From the NCBI GenBank assembly GCA_021850745.1, contig JAJZKX010000020.1, positions 1 to 13,907 on the forward strand: a stretch of 13,907 nt of DNA. The letters run 5' to 3'. Under the pieces are notes generated by a model. That model searched no databases. It had not been told where the DNA came from and worked only from the letters and a program-made list of their open reading frames with translations. Origin of the DNA: Thermoplasmata archaeon (GTDB taxonomy: Archaea; Thermoplasmatota; Thermoplasmata; Thermoplasmatales; Thermoplasmataceae). The position numbers and the translations under genes were made by a program. Within the stretch, counting starts at the first letter, position 1, and the number at the start of each line of letters is the position of its first letter. Below are positions 1 through 7,027 of the stretch, in pieces.

Positions 1-672
1 GACGTAGGATGTGATCTTGGGGGATTTTCTGGTTATACTTCACCAGAGCTTCTGTTGAGGTTCTACCAGATGGCATTATTCTTCCCGGTATACAGAAACC
101 ACAAGTCAAAGACCGGGAATGACCAGGAATTATTCATATTCACCAGGGATTTCAAGGATAAATTCAGGGAAATTCTTGCTTTACGGCACGCAGTCGTGCC
201 GCACCTATACTGGAAAAGCATTCTCGCAAGCGAAACGGGATCACCAATTATCAGGCCATTAGCCTTTAATTATCCAGAGGTAGAATCATTGTTCACCGTA
301 AGCGACGAATATATGGTAGGGAAGGAACTTCTTCTCGCTCCAATACTGAGCGAAGGATTCATGGAAAGGAATATCACTCTTCCTCCGGGTAAGTGGTACT
401 GCTATGAAAACGCAAAGGAGTATGAAGGTGATGACACATTCAGGTATTCTGGAGAAATTCCGCTATTTCAGAAACAAGATACCATTATGATTGCAGGAGA
501 GAGAATATTTATTTTCGGGAATCCAGACGAAAAGGTATTTTATAAAGGAAAATGGGTTAATATTACATGTAAAGGCAAGGAGACCTGCATGGATGGAGAG
601 ATGATGGCTGAAGAGGACTACGTGCTAATAGGAAAAAACAAAAAGATTACTCTTTCGGACCTGGTTCAATAG
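1..672 (+). CDS. Glycoside hydrolase family 31 alpha-glycosidase, C-terminal part (5' end outside window)
   Basis: This is the C-terminal 223 residues of a GH31 enzyme, the family of alpha-glucosidases and alpha-xylosidases that release sugars from non-reducing ends with retention. The reading frame is open from base 1, so the gene begins to the left. The first residues, DVGCDLGGF, match the family's substrate-binding (S/C)D(I/L)GGF element, followed by ELLLRFYQ and FFPVYRNH, whose Arg and His are conserved in the GH31 active-site region. Further on, EYMVGKELLLAPIL (about 109-122) and LPPGKWYCYENA (about 143-154) are the typical barrel-end and proximal C-domain motifs. The nucleophile (WxDMNE) and the acid/base Asp would lie upstream, outside the window. 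No substrate can be assigned from this part. The stop overlaps tail to tail with the next gene by 7 bp. Confidence 0.9.
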   Translation, partial: DVGCDLGGFSGYTSPELLLRFYQMALFFPVYRNHKSKTGNDQELFIFTRDFKDKFREILALRHAVVPHLYWKSILASETGSPIIRPLAFNYPEVESLFTVSDEYMVGKELLLAPILSEGFMERNITLPPGKWYCYENAKEYEGDDTFRYSGEIPLFQKQDTIMIAGERIFIFGNPDEKVFYKGKWVNITCKGKETCMDGEMMAEEDYVLIGKNKKITLSDLVQ

Positions 673-1163
673 AATCCAAGTGCTACTGCAAGAATCGTTA
701 TTATCATCATCAACGCAAGTGTGATGTATGAAAGCAGGTGTGATGTTTTCCGCAATCTCTTCAGGCCCTCAAGGTCTCCTTCCTGTGACATTTTCATTAT
801 CCTCTTCCCATGATAAATGTTGTTGCCATACATTAGCAACACCATTGCGACCACAAAAATTCCTTTCACGAGAAGAATCTGGCCGCTTTCGGTATTCAAA
901 AGGTCGTATGTGAAATCATTCCCAAGGTACCAGGTGGCATTGTAAAGTCCTGTCAGTATAAGTATGATAATAGAGACATTGGTAAAGGCAGCAAATTCCT
1001 TCCCTATGCGCCCTACAATCTTTGTCCTTAACTTCTCATCATCTGTTATTTTGAACGATGCCGGATAAACAACCAGCCATATAAAGAAAGAACCCCCAAC
1101 AAAGAATATGGCGGTAAACACATGGATCCAGAGAATTATCAAATCAATTAACATAATGTCCAA
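666..1163 (-). CDS. CopD-like four-helix membrane protein
   Basis: This small integral membrane protein of about 165 residues has four predicted helices (approx. 6-30, 60-78, 93-113, 141-163). The first helix carries WIHVFTAIFFVGG, resembling the helix-1 signature of the CopD/copper-resistance-D family and related four-helix proteins with membrane-facing histidines. Other histidines follow helix 3 (YHGKR) and open helix 4 (SHLLSY). In that family such histidines are suspected to bind heme or copper; a metal role here is inference only. The frame stays open to a GTG at 1172, but that codon sits inside the AGAAGGTG Shine-Dalgarno motif, so TTG at 1163, eight bases downstream of it, is the better start. 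The gene follows the PadR-type regulator on the same strand with 5 bp between them, and the ribosome site lies in the PadR 3' end, so the two are probably co-transcribed. Confidence 0.6.
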   Translation of the reverse strand: MDIMLIDLIILWIHVFTAIFFVGGSFFIWLVVYPASFKITDDEKLRTKIVGRIGKEFAAFTNVSIIILILTGLYNATWYLGNDFTYDLLNTESGQILLVKGIFVVAMVLLMYGNNIYHGKRIMKMSQEGDLEGLKRLRKTSHLLSYITLALMMIITILAVALGFY

Positions 1164-1168
1164 TTGAA

Positions 1169-1675
1169 TCACACCTTCTCAGAGTTTCTATCATGCCTCT
1201 CCGTTTTCATTTCGCCTATAAGTCCATGGATATCGGCCCTGAACCTGTCGATTCTATCTTTTCGGTTCTTCTTCGTCAGTATAAACGCGGATTTCACTAT
1301 CTCCACAATAATATCGGCAACCTGGTCTATGGCTTCATTAAGAATCCTTGAGTCTTCGAGATCAGTGAGTATTTCAGGGAAGAGAATGTCCCTGTTCATT
1401 GAGGTAGCGAGCATCTTGTTCCTGATGTTTTCCCTGAACTCGCGGAGATTCTTCACATAGTTCTGCCCCTTTTCTGTTAGAGAATAAATCTTGGATTTGC
1501 CGATGCTTTCATGCCTGACCATATCCTCTCTCTCCAGTGCTTTCAGAAGAGGACGAATTGTTCCACCAGAGACGGTTGTTCCATCCCACTTGATTCTTCT
1601 TGACAGTTCATAACCATTCATTGGCTTTAAAGAAAGTATAAAGAGAGTGCTGTCAAAATATTCTCCGTAACTCAT
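1169..1675 (-). CDS. PadR-family transcriptional regulator
   Basis: This 168-residue regulator has an N-terminal winged helix-turn-helix of PadR type. YGEYFDSTLFILSLKPMNGYELSRR (written here in two parts: YGEYFDST, then LFILSLKPMNGYELSRR) gives the hydrophobic first helix and the GYEL motif, and VSGGTIRPLLKALERE is the recognition region; Arg replaces the usual Tyr of GTIYP. SKIYSLTEKG forms the wing. The remainder (about 75-168) is predicted helical and charged, as in PadR dimerisation tails, though longer than in minimal members. The frame continues 13 codons further up to 1714, but those codons contain the TATA box (1703-1710), so ATG 1675 is preferred, giving an almost leaderless transcript. 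A perfect palindrome at 1677-1690 covers the predicted transcription start and may be its own operator. The likely co-transcribed target is the CopD-like membrane gene. The inducing ligand is unknown. Confidence 0.8.
   Translation of the reverse strand: MSYGEYFDSTLFILSLKPMNGYELSRRIKWDGTTVSGGTIRPLLKALEREDMVRHESIGKSKIYSLTEKGQNYVKNLREFRENIRNKMLATSMNRDILFPEILTDLEDSRILNEAIDQVADIIVEIVKSAFILTKKNRKDRIDRFRADIHGLIGEMKTERHDRNSEKV
1172..1180 (-). promoter_or_regulatory. Shine-Dalgarno site of the CopD-like gene
   Basis: GAGAAGGTG on the minus strand, followed eight bases later by TTG (1163-1161). The upstream GTG at 1172 overlaps the motif itself and is too close to be used with it. The eight bases and TTG (TGATTCAATTG, 1171-1161) recur exactly at the ribosome site of the ABC ATPase gene (6894-6884). 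Confidence 0.5.
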
Positions 1676-1676
1676 A

Positions 1677-1690
1677 TATCGATTTCGATA
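1677..1690. promoter_or_regulatory. Candidate operator: 14-bp palindrome at the PadR start
   Basis: TATCGA-TT-TCGATA is a perfect inverted repeat with 6-bp arms. It lies one base upstream of the PadR ATG and on top of the transcription start predicted from the TATA box at 1703-1710. That position suits repression by a dimeric winged-helix protein, most simply PadR itself. It does not match the ATGT-8-ACAT operator described for some bacterial PadR proteins. Binding is inference. Confidence 0.4.
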
Positions 1691-1702
1691 ATATGGAAAC
1701 AA

Positions 1703-1710
1703 GATATAAA
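1703..1710 (-). promoter_or_regulatory. TATA box of the padR-copD-like operon
   Basis: TTTATATC on the minus strand. Its centre lies about 31 bp upstream of ATG 1675, which predicts a leader of about 5 nt or less. It falls inside the upstream in-frame extension of the PadR frame, which argues that the extension is not translated. Confidence 0.5.
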
Positions 1711-1743
1711 CCATGTTATTCCATTTTTTGCCGGAAATGGAAA

Positions 1744-1751
1744 CTTTACTA
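1744..1751 (+). promoter_or_regulatory. Weak TATA element of the deoxyhypusine synthase gene
   Basis: CTTTACTA, preceded by purine-rich GGAAA (a BRE-like position). Its centre lies about 26 bp upstream of ATG 1774, exactly the distance expected for a leaderless transcript. No Shine-Dalgarno motif stands before this ATG, which fits. The element is a poor match to TTTAWATA. Confidence 0.35.
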
Positions 1752-1773
1752 TTTGTTATCGGTATAATCCTCT

Positions 1774-2712
1774 ATGGCTCAAAAGAGAAAGGAACTTCTC
1801 ACCAACAGGGTAAAGGATTTAAGGATTAATGGAAAAACCACAATATCCGATTTCATCTTGCAATGTGAGGCATCCGGTGGTTTCACATCGTCAAAAATAG
1901 CCGTGGCGCACACCATAATGGAAAAGATCGTTAAAGAACAAAACACTACTTTCCTGTCTTTCCCGGCTGATATTATTTCAACCGGAACAAGAGGCGTCAT
2001 CATCGACATGATCAAGAAGGGAATTGTTGATGTAATCATAACAACAACAGGAACGATTGATCACGATATTGCCAGAACACTTTCAGACTACTATTGCGGT
2101 ACCTTTGAGTATGACGACCGCAAATTGAAGGATATGGGGATAAACAGGTTAGGAAGCGTATTTGTTCCTGACGAAAGCTATGGTTCGCTTATTGAAGAAT
2201 TCATGATGAAACATCTGGAATCGCTCTATTCAGAAAAGAAATCATGGGCTCCATCTGAAATCCTGTCAAGAATTGGCAAGAAATTGGGAAACACTGATTC
2301 AATTCTCGCTGCCGCAGCAGAGAAGAACATCCCCATATTCATACCAGGCATACCTGACGGTTCAGTGGGATCGCAATTCTGGTCATTCTATGAAACGCAT
2401 AGTGATTTTCAGCTTGATATCCTCAAGGATCAGCACCTTATTTCAGACATTGTTTTCACCTCAGACAAGGCGGGTGCAATCATGATTGGAGGGGGAATAT
2501 CAAAGCATCATACGATCTGGTGGAATCAGTTTAGAGGAGGGTTAGACTATGCTATATACATAACTACCGCACAGGAATATGACGGGTCACTATCCGGAGC
2601 AAAGCTTGAGGAAGCCATTTCATGGAAAAAAGTAAAACCTGACGCTGAATTCGTAAATGTATATGGCGATGCAACGGTTCTATTGCCACTAATCGTTGCC
2701 GGTTTTCTATAA
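1774..2712 (+). CDS. dys: Deoxyhypusine synthase
   Basis: The enzyme transfers the aminobutyl group of spermidine, with NAD, onto one lysine of translation factor aIF5A, the first step of hypusine formation. At 312 residues it is the usual archaeal length. Recognisable blocks in order are ADIISTGTRGVI (65-76, NAD site), TTGTIDHDIART (91-102), the INRLGSVFVPDE stretch (123-134), IPDGSVGSQFW (193-203), GGGISKHH with the catalytic Lys244, TTAQEYDGSLSGAKLEEAISW (written in two parts: TTAQEYDGS, then LSGAKLEEAISW; 264-284) and YGDATVLLPLIVA (297-309). All active-site blocks are intact, so the enzyme should be active. The substrate gene (aIF5A) is not in this window. The gene stands alone, diverging from PadR by 98 bp. 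The start is probably leaderless, as there is no Shine-Dalgarno motif. It converges on the surface-protein gene across 149 bp. Confidence 0.95.
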   Translation: MAQKRKELLTNRVKDLRINGKTTISDFILQCEASGGFTSSKIAVAHTIMEKIVKEQNTTFLSFPADIISTGTRGVIIDMIKKGIVDVIITTTGTIDHDIARTLSDYYCGTFEYDDRKLKDMGINRLGSVFVPDESYGSLIEEFMMKHLESLYSEKKSWAPSEILSRIGKKLGNTDSILAAAAEKNIPIFIPGIPDGSVGSQFWSFYETHSDFQLDILKDQHLISDIVFTSDKAGAIMIGGGISKHHTIWWNQFRGGLDYAIYITTAQEYDGSLSGAKLEEAISWKKVKPDAEFVNVYGDATVLLPLIVAGFL

Positions 2713-2830
2713 CCGCAGTCTCCTCTCCCAATTTTTGAGAAAGAACATCAATCTTCAAAGTCTACTGTAAGGGGAATTACTCCAACAATATCTCTATCGA
2801 GCCTCAACCCAAGATAAACGATTACAGAAA

Positions 2831-2861
2831 TAAGATAAAATGGAAATTTGGAAAAAATAAT
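2831..2861 (-). terminator. Oligo-T terminator after the surface-protein gene
   Basis: Reading the minus strand after the stop codon, the sequence runs ATTATTTTTTCC and then further T-rich tracts (CATTTTATC, TTATTTC). Runs of five or more T without a needed hairpin are the usual archaeal termination signal. Confidence 0.45.
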
Positions 2862-5075
2862 TTATTTGGTTTTTTGTGGAGTCGTAGCTTGTTTCTTCCT
2901 GAAACGTGAATATGTTGCTACAACTCCTGCTCCCACAAGGAATCCGCCGGCAACGCCAATGGCACTTTCAATAAAATACCCGGAACTGGAACTGGATGGA
3001 GTTGTCGAATTTGTAAATGCAATTGTATCATTGATGGTCTTTCCGTTGACTGTTATCGAGATAGGGGCGGTGAACTTTATCACATTACCAACGCCTTCCA
3101 CGAAACCCTGCATTGAATATGTTCCATTGGTCAACGTGAATGTATATGCCAAGGGGGATTTTACACTTGTAAAATATTGGGGTGGTATAACGTCACTGGA
3201 TGGATATATTAAACCACTATCTATCACGACACCCCATAGGGTTCCGGAAATCAATCCTTTTTCACTGAATATGACTGGATACATTTTCTGTGTTGTAATA
3301 TTTATGTTGACATTCACGTCAGATCCATTCACATTCACTGATCCTGAGGGCTTAGAAAGGCTAAATATTCCATAGGAGTAGGCTGAATATGAATAAGCGC
3401 CATTTTGGATTGAGGAGAATGAAATCTTATTCGTATGAGATGATTGCGTTATGGTACCTCCATTAACGTCATTTACCAGCTTCACAGTCCATGAGAATCC
3501 ACTGTTCGGTGCGTTCGACGGAATGGATGGCAAAGTAAAATTCAAGTAGTAGGCAGGATTGAAAGAGACTGGAATCGTTACAGGCCCACTATCCACATTC
3601 ACCGTTCCGCTAAAGGGGGTCGCGCTCAATCCATTGATAGCACCAAACGTGTAAAGATAACAACCATCTGGAAGAGTGAATTCTACGTAATTGCTAGTCG
3701 GTGAGACGGCGGTATCATTTATAATTCCATTAACGTTAACTGAAAAAAACTGCCCCGACGGGATTCCAGTCTCAATAAACTTAACGTTGTATACAGGCTC
3801 CGGTGGCAGAATGGTCAGGTTAATCAAAACATTTTTCCCCTGAATTGAAAATGTCCCGCTGGACGGTGATAATCCTGCCGTAGTGGTTGCAGGTATACTT
3901 GGGCTAAAATAATCTGCAAACGTATAAGATCCGTTCTCAAGAGAGAAGGAAATAGTTGTTCCATAATTTTGAAGGCTGTAAGCATAACTATTGATTTCCA
4001 CATCGAATCCAAATTCATAATTTAAAAGGGTTGTGGGAACATTGGTAACATGGAAAGTTACCAGGTAATAAAATGAGGAATTAGAAAATGCGACATTGAT
4101 TGCAATATTCCCGCCACTAATCATGATAGTACCTCTTGATGGAGCTGGAGAAAAGCCATTTGAGGAGGACGAAATCGTGAAATAATAGGTGCCATTCGGG
4201 AGGTTAAAATCAACATAACTCATTGAGGGGTAAGACTTATTATTCTCCAAGACAGAGGTAGAAGCTCCATTTCCTACTGCAATTGTAACGCTGAAGGATT
4301 GGGAGGGGCTTAATCCTGATGAATCAAAACTCAATTTATAATTTTTCAGCAGTGTAACCTTGAGATCCACAGTTGTATTCTTGCTGATGGTCAGGGAACC
4401 GCTATTAGGTGAAAGGGAGGTTCCAATTGGGAATCCGCTGATAGTGAAATCGTAATTTCCTGCTTTCAATCCAGTGAAACTGGTGTTTGTTCCGCTTGTC
4501 GTTTGAGTTTTGCTATACACAACATTAACGCCATTCAGTGTTACGGCATAGTTCCATGTCGTATTAGGAATCACACTGGGCATGTTTGTAACGGTGAAAT
4601 TTGCATCATAACTTGTAGTGGGCTTTATTGAAGTGTTTGAAAAAGTTATGTTGATTTGTATTCCTCCGGTATTGCCATTGACGTAGACAGCTCCGCTTGG
4701 AGGGTTCATTGAGTATGAGTAAGGTGTGTTATAATAACCGACAGTAAAAGTAAATGTTCCATTATAGAAAAGGAATGATTGCGATGAACCCTCAGATAAA
4801 TAGGTAGCGGAATTTATTGTAATGGTCCATTCCCACATGTTTGCAGCATTCGCACTATGATTAGAGAACCCAGTCTGGGTGAAGTTGACATAATATGCCG
4901 TTGAAGCCTTCATAGGATGTATTGAGGAATACTGCACGCTGCTCTGGGGAGCATTAGCAGAAGAAGGCGGCAAATTGCTTTGCTGAGGGGCAAACGATAC
5001 AAGCAACATCAGCAGTGCAACAAAAATCACAAGCACCGCTAAGAATTTTATGTTAGAAAAATATATTTTTAACAC
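2862..5075 (-). CDS. Large cell-surface protein with seven alternating beta-sandwich-like repeats
   Basis: This protein of about 737 residues lies outside the cell. It has an N-terminal hydrophobic segment (about 11-29) after a Lys-containing start, a Ser/Thr/Asn/Gly-rich ectodomain with many N-x-S/T sequons, a Ser-rich linker, one C-terminal helix (about 702-723) and a basic tail (RFRKK, then KTK). The ectodomain holds seven repeats starting near 61, 156, 246, 336, 429, 509 and 599, spaced 80-95 residues. Each opens with Y-x-x-x-F and ends with a P-x-SG-x-hydrophobic strand. They resemble the "ETGIPSG..W/F-V" repeats common in Thermoplasmata surface proteins. No catalytic motif was seen; S-layer, adhesion or binding roles are possible. 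An ATG at 5129 is in frame, but the codons after it hold the TATA boxes, and GTG 5075 (or TTG 5078) gives a leaderless start and a proper signal/anchor. It is probably a single-gene transcript. Confidence 0.75.
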   Translation of the reverse strand: MLKIYFSNIKFLAVLVIFVALLMLLVSFAPQQSNLPPSSANAPQSSVQYSSIHPMKASTAYYVNFTQTGFSNHSANAANMWEWTITINSATYLSEGSSQSFLFYNGTFTFTVGYYNTPYSYSMNPPSGAVYVNGNTGGIQINITFSNTSIKPTTSYDANFTVTNMPSVIPNTTWNYAVTLNGVNVVYSKTQTTSGTNTSFTGLKAGNYDFTISGFPIGTSLSPNSGSLTISKNTTVDLKVTLLKNYKLSFDSSGLSPSQSFSVTIAVGNGASTSVLENNKSYPSMSYVDFNLPNGTYYFTISSSSNGFSPAPSRGTIMISGGNIAINVAFSNSSFYYLVTFHVTNVPTTLLNYEFGFDVEINSYAYSLQNYGTTISFSLENGSYTFADYFSPSIPATTTAGLSPSSGTFSIQGKNVLINLTILPPEPVYNVKFIETGIPSGQFFSVNVNGIINDTAVSPTSNYVEFTLPDGCYLYTFGAINGLSATPFSGTVNVDSGPVTIPVSFNPAYYLNFTLPSIPSNAPNSGFSWTVKLVNDVNGGTITQSSHTNKISFSSIQNGAYSYSAYSYGIFSLSKPSGSVNVNGSDVNVNINITTQKMYPVIFSEKGLISGTLWGVVIDSGLIYPSSDVIPPQYFTSVKSPLAYTFTLTNGTYSMQGFVEGVGNVIKFTAPISITVNGKTINDTIAFTNSTTPSSSSSGYFIESAIGVAGGFLVGAGVVATYSRFRKKQATTPQKTK

Positions 5076-5095
5076 CAATATGTAGCCATGGCCAG

Positions 5096-5103
5096 TATTT
5101 AAA
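5096..5103 (-). promoter_or_regulatory. TATA box of the surface-protein gene
   Basis: TTTAAATA on the minus strand is a perfect match to the archaeal TTTAWATA consensus. Its centre is about 24 bp upstream of GTG 5075, predicting a leaderless mRNA beginning at or near GTG 5075/TTG 5078. A second AT-rich candidate (TTTATATAA) lies a little further up at about 5110-5118. Confidence 0.55.
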
Positions 5104-5307
5104 GCTAATATTATATAAATATATTCCATGAGCGCTAGGTTCTATTATGCACATGATGCCATATTTGCTTTATCCTCGTTTCTCATTAGATGGAATTTTT
5201 TCTTGAATTTTCTGGAACTATTAACGCGGATGCACGAATCCCTTACAAAATTTCAAAGATGTTGAATTTTCTCGAGTTAACAGAAGCATTTGATTTTAAT
5301 CCTGCGC

Positions 5308-6057
5308 TCAGTTTTCTCTCCATCTTGTCAGGAATCTTGCTATGGTGAGGTATACGACCGTTTCCACAAGGAGAATGCCAATCATTGTGTAAAGGGTACT
5401 GTAAACTATTGGTTGGAGTCCAAAGGCAAACTGTGCAATTATTGCAGCCGGTGTGGCCGGCGACAGGGACATTAAATAAATCAGCATATCTCCTCCGCTT
5501 CTTGACATGATATCAGTATATGGGTAAAATGTTGGAGGTATTACCGTCATTATTATTGACAGCACAGACACAATGCCCCAAACATTCCTCACATGTTTGA
5601 CCATGCTTGAAATTATGAATGATATAGCCGAGGTCGACAATATTAATAAGAGAATGAGAAGAAGCATTATCAGCGAATCAAGAATAGTATACAGGTGATA
5701 TGCAATGCCAAGGGTGATATAAACCAGGATTCCAGGAACAGAAAACGCCAGGAAACTCAGTGTCAAAGCTAGCATATAATCTGTTGGGGAAACCCTGCTT
5801 GCAACGTATAGATCCTGCAACCTCAATTGGAGCCGAAGAAACGTAGCATCCCCAGCACTCTGCAGCCCTATGGAAGCAACAAGCGTTATCATTCCGCCCA
5901 CAACCGCATATTTGACAAGTGTCCCGGATGTCAATATGTATACAACGAAAAGCAATGTTAGTGGAGTTGTAAGAGAGGCAACAACATACGAAGGCCCTCT
6001 CTTGATTACCTTGAATCCATAGTACCAGGCAAAAGTTAATACGAACCTAAGATTCAA
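5308..6057 (-). CDS. ABC-2 type transporter permease
   Basis: This membrane subunit of an ABC exporter has about 249 residues and six predicted helices (approx. 23-43, 49-68, 94-117, 124-149, 157-175, 219-241). The cytosolic loop LQDLYVASRVSPTDYMLA before helix 3 and the late LSPATPAAII element are typical of the ABC-2 (drug/lipid export) family. It follows its ATPase directly, with an 11-bp overlap, forming a two-gene unit. Upstream in-frame GTG 6066 shares a base with the GAGGGGTG ribosome site; TTG 6057, with six bases of spacing, is the better start. The exported substrate cannot be told. No clear oligo-T terminator follows the stop; the 230 bp up to the surface-protein start hold only that gene's promoter. 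Confidence 0.85.
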   Translation of the reverse strand: MNLRFVLTFAWYYGFKVIKRGPSYVVASLTTPLTLLFVVYILTSGTLVKYAVVGGMITLVASIGLQSAGDATFLRLQLRLQDLYVASRVSPTDYMLALTLSFLAFSVPGILVYITLGIAYHLYTILDSLIMLLLILLLILSTSAISFIISSMVKHVRNVWGIVSVLSIIMTVIPPTFYPYTDIMSRSGGDMLIYLMSLSPATPAAIIAQFAFGLQPIVYSTLYTMIGILLVETVVYLTIARFLTRWREN

Positions 6058-6886
6058 TGGCAACACCCCTCATAATGAAGAGATCGTCAAGTGATATTTT
6101 CCTTATATTGTCCCCCTCGGACAGAAATTCTGGAGCTTGTTCCTTTGGAACATACTTGATGTAAACGGTTCCAACCCTGAACGCATTGTCCATTTTCTTG
6201 TAGCTTTCAATCCTCACCTTATCACCGAACTCCTTGAGCAGTGATTTGACTGTTCCCCTATCTATTATTTCTCCAGATTCAACAAGAAAGACCTCCTTGG
6301 AAAGCGTTTCAGCCTCTTCCATGTAGTGAGTTGTAAGGACTACATTTCCTGCAAGTTTCTTAATCGCTGACCAAACTTCAAGGCGTGAGATAGGATCAAG
6401 ACCAGTTGTTGGCTCATCGAGGAAAACAACATCCGAATTTGCAGCTAGTGCCATTGCAACAAAGCATTTCCTTTTCATTCCTCCTGAAAGTGTGTCTGCA
6501 GGATTGTTTCTTGCATTGTGGAGGCCAACAGCATCCAATGCATCAAGAGCAGCTTTCCTTGCATCATTCCTTGAGAAACCTCTCCCGACGAGATACATTG
6601 ATACCTGTTCAAAAGGGGTCAGAATTCCCATAGGAGAAGCTTCCTGCGGTATGCTGACAATTCTTTTTCTCACTTCCCTTGCATCATGAACGACATCCAG
6701 ACCGAAAATTGTAGCTTTTCCCGATGTGGGCATGAGTTGTGTTGATAAAATTCTAAGGAGCGTTGTTTTTCCGGCTCCATTTCTACCTATTATTGTGGTA
6801 ATTTTGGAAGACATTTCAGCACTGATATCCTTCAGTGCGACATTATGATCAGAATAAACTTTTCTTAATTTATTGATATTTATCAA
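6047..6886 (-). CDS. ABC transporter ATP-binding protein
   Basis: This is the nucleotide-binding subunit (about 279 residues) that powers the permease encoded next. All motifs are intact: Walker A GRNGAGKT (34-41), Q-loop Gln in SIPQEAS (81), signature LSGGM (133-137), Walker B VVFLDEP (153-159), a TTGLDP D-loop, and the switch His in VLTTH (177). The sequence up to about 210 is the standard DrrA/CcmA-like exporter domain, and the last 60-70 residues form the small C-terminal extension common in this class. The frame opens at TTG 6895, but that codon directly abuts GGAGG (6896-6900), so the TTG at 6886, nine bases on, is preferred. It is first in a two-gene unit with the permease. No convincing TATA box was found in the 140 bp upstream. 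Confidence 0.9.
   Translation of the reverse strand: MININKLRKVYSDHNVALKDISAEMSSKITTIIGRNGAGKTTLLRILSTQLMPTSGKATIFGLDVVHDAREVRKRIVSIPQEASPMGILTPFEQVSMYLVGRGFSRNDARKAALDALDAVGLHNARNNPADTLSGGMKRKCFVAMALAANSDVVFLDEPTTGLDPISRLEVWSAIKKLAGNVVLTTHYMEEAETLSKEVFLVESGEIIDRGTVKSLLKEFGDKVRIESYKKMDNAFRVGTVYIKYVPKEQAPEFLSEGDNIRKISLDDLFIMRGVAIES
6064..6071 (-). promoter_or_regulatory. Shine-Dalgarno site deciding the permease start
   Basis: GAGGGGTG on the minus strand, within the 3' end of the ATPase gene. TTG at 6057 lies six bases beyond it; GTG 6066 and TTG 6063 are too close to be used with it. Confidence 0.5.
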
Positions 6887-6895
6887 TTGAATCAA

Positions 6896-6900
6896 CCTCC
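6896..6900 (-). promoter_or_regulatory. Shine-Dalgarno site of the ABC ATPase gene
   Basis: GGAGG, followed by T and then TGATTCAA and TTG (start 6886). The same TGATTCAATTG with equal spacing follows the ribosome site of the CopD-like gene, supporting TTG as the start in both. Confidence 0.55.
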
Positions 6901-6981
6901 GTTGGAATATTTTTGATTCGATGAGATATGCTCAAAAGTTAATCTATTTTATGGAAGTTGGAATAACTACATTTTACTGAG

Positions 6982-7027
6982 AAAAAAAGAAAAAAAGGGA
7001 AAAATTGTATATATTTTTTTGGAAAAA
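6982..7027 (-). terminator. Oligo-T terminator after the DUF981-like gene
   Basis: On the minus strand the stop at 7028 is followed by TTTTT, then TTTTT (7004-7000), TTTTTTT (6996-6990) and TTTTTTT (6988-6982). Repeated T runs without a strong hairpin are the archaeal type of terminator. This separates the gene from the ABC pair downstream. Confidence 0.65.

Noticed and set aside
2848..3375. Open frame of 175 codons on the plus strand
   Set aside because: It lies antisense inside the surface-protein gene. The minus-strand frame shows regular repeats, sequons and a membrane helix, whereas this product is Pro/Val-rich without domain character.
2862..5075. Secreted thermopsin-like protease
   Set aside because: The repeat style occurs in Thermoplasmata surface proteins including proteases, but no protease catalytic domain or motif was seen; the whole ectodomain is repeats.
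5290..5475. Cys-rich 61-codon frame on the plus strand, looking faintly like a zinc-binding protein
   Set aside because: It overlaps the permease 3' end antisense, and its cysteines come from the reverse of Ala/Thr-rich membrane codons. No start signal was seen.
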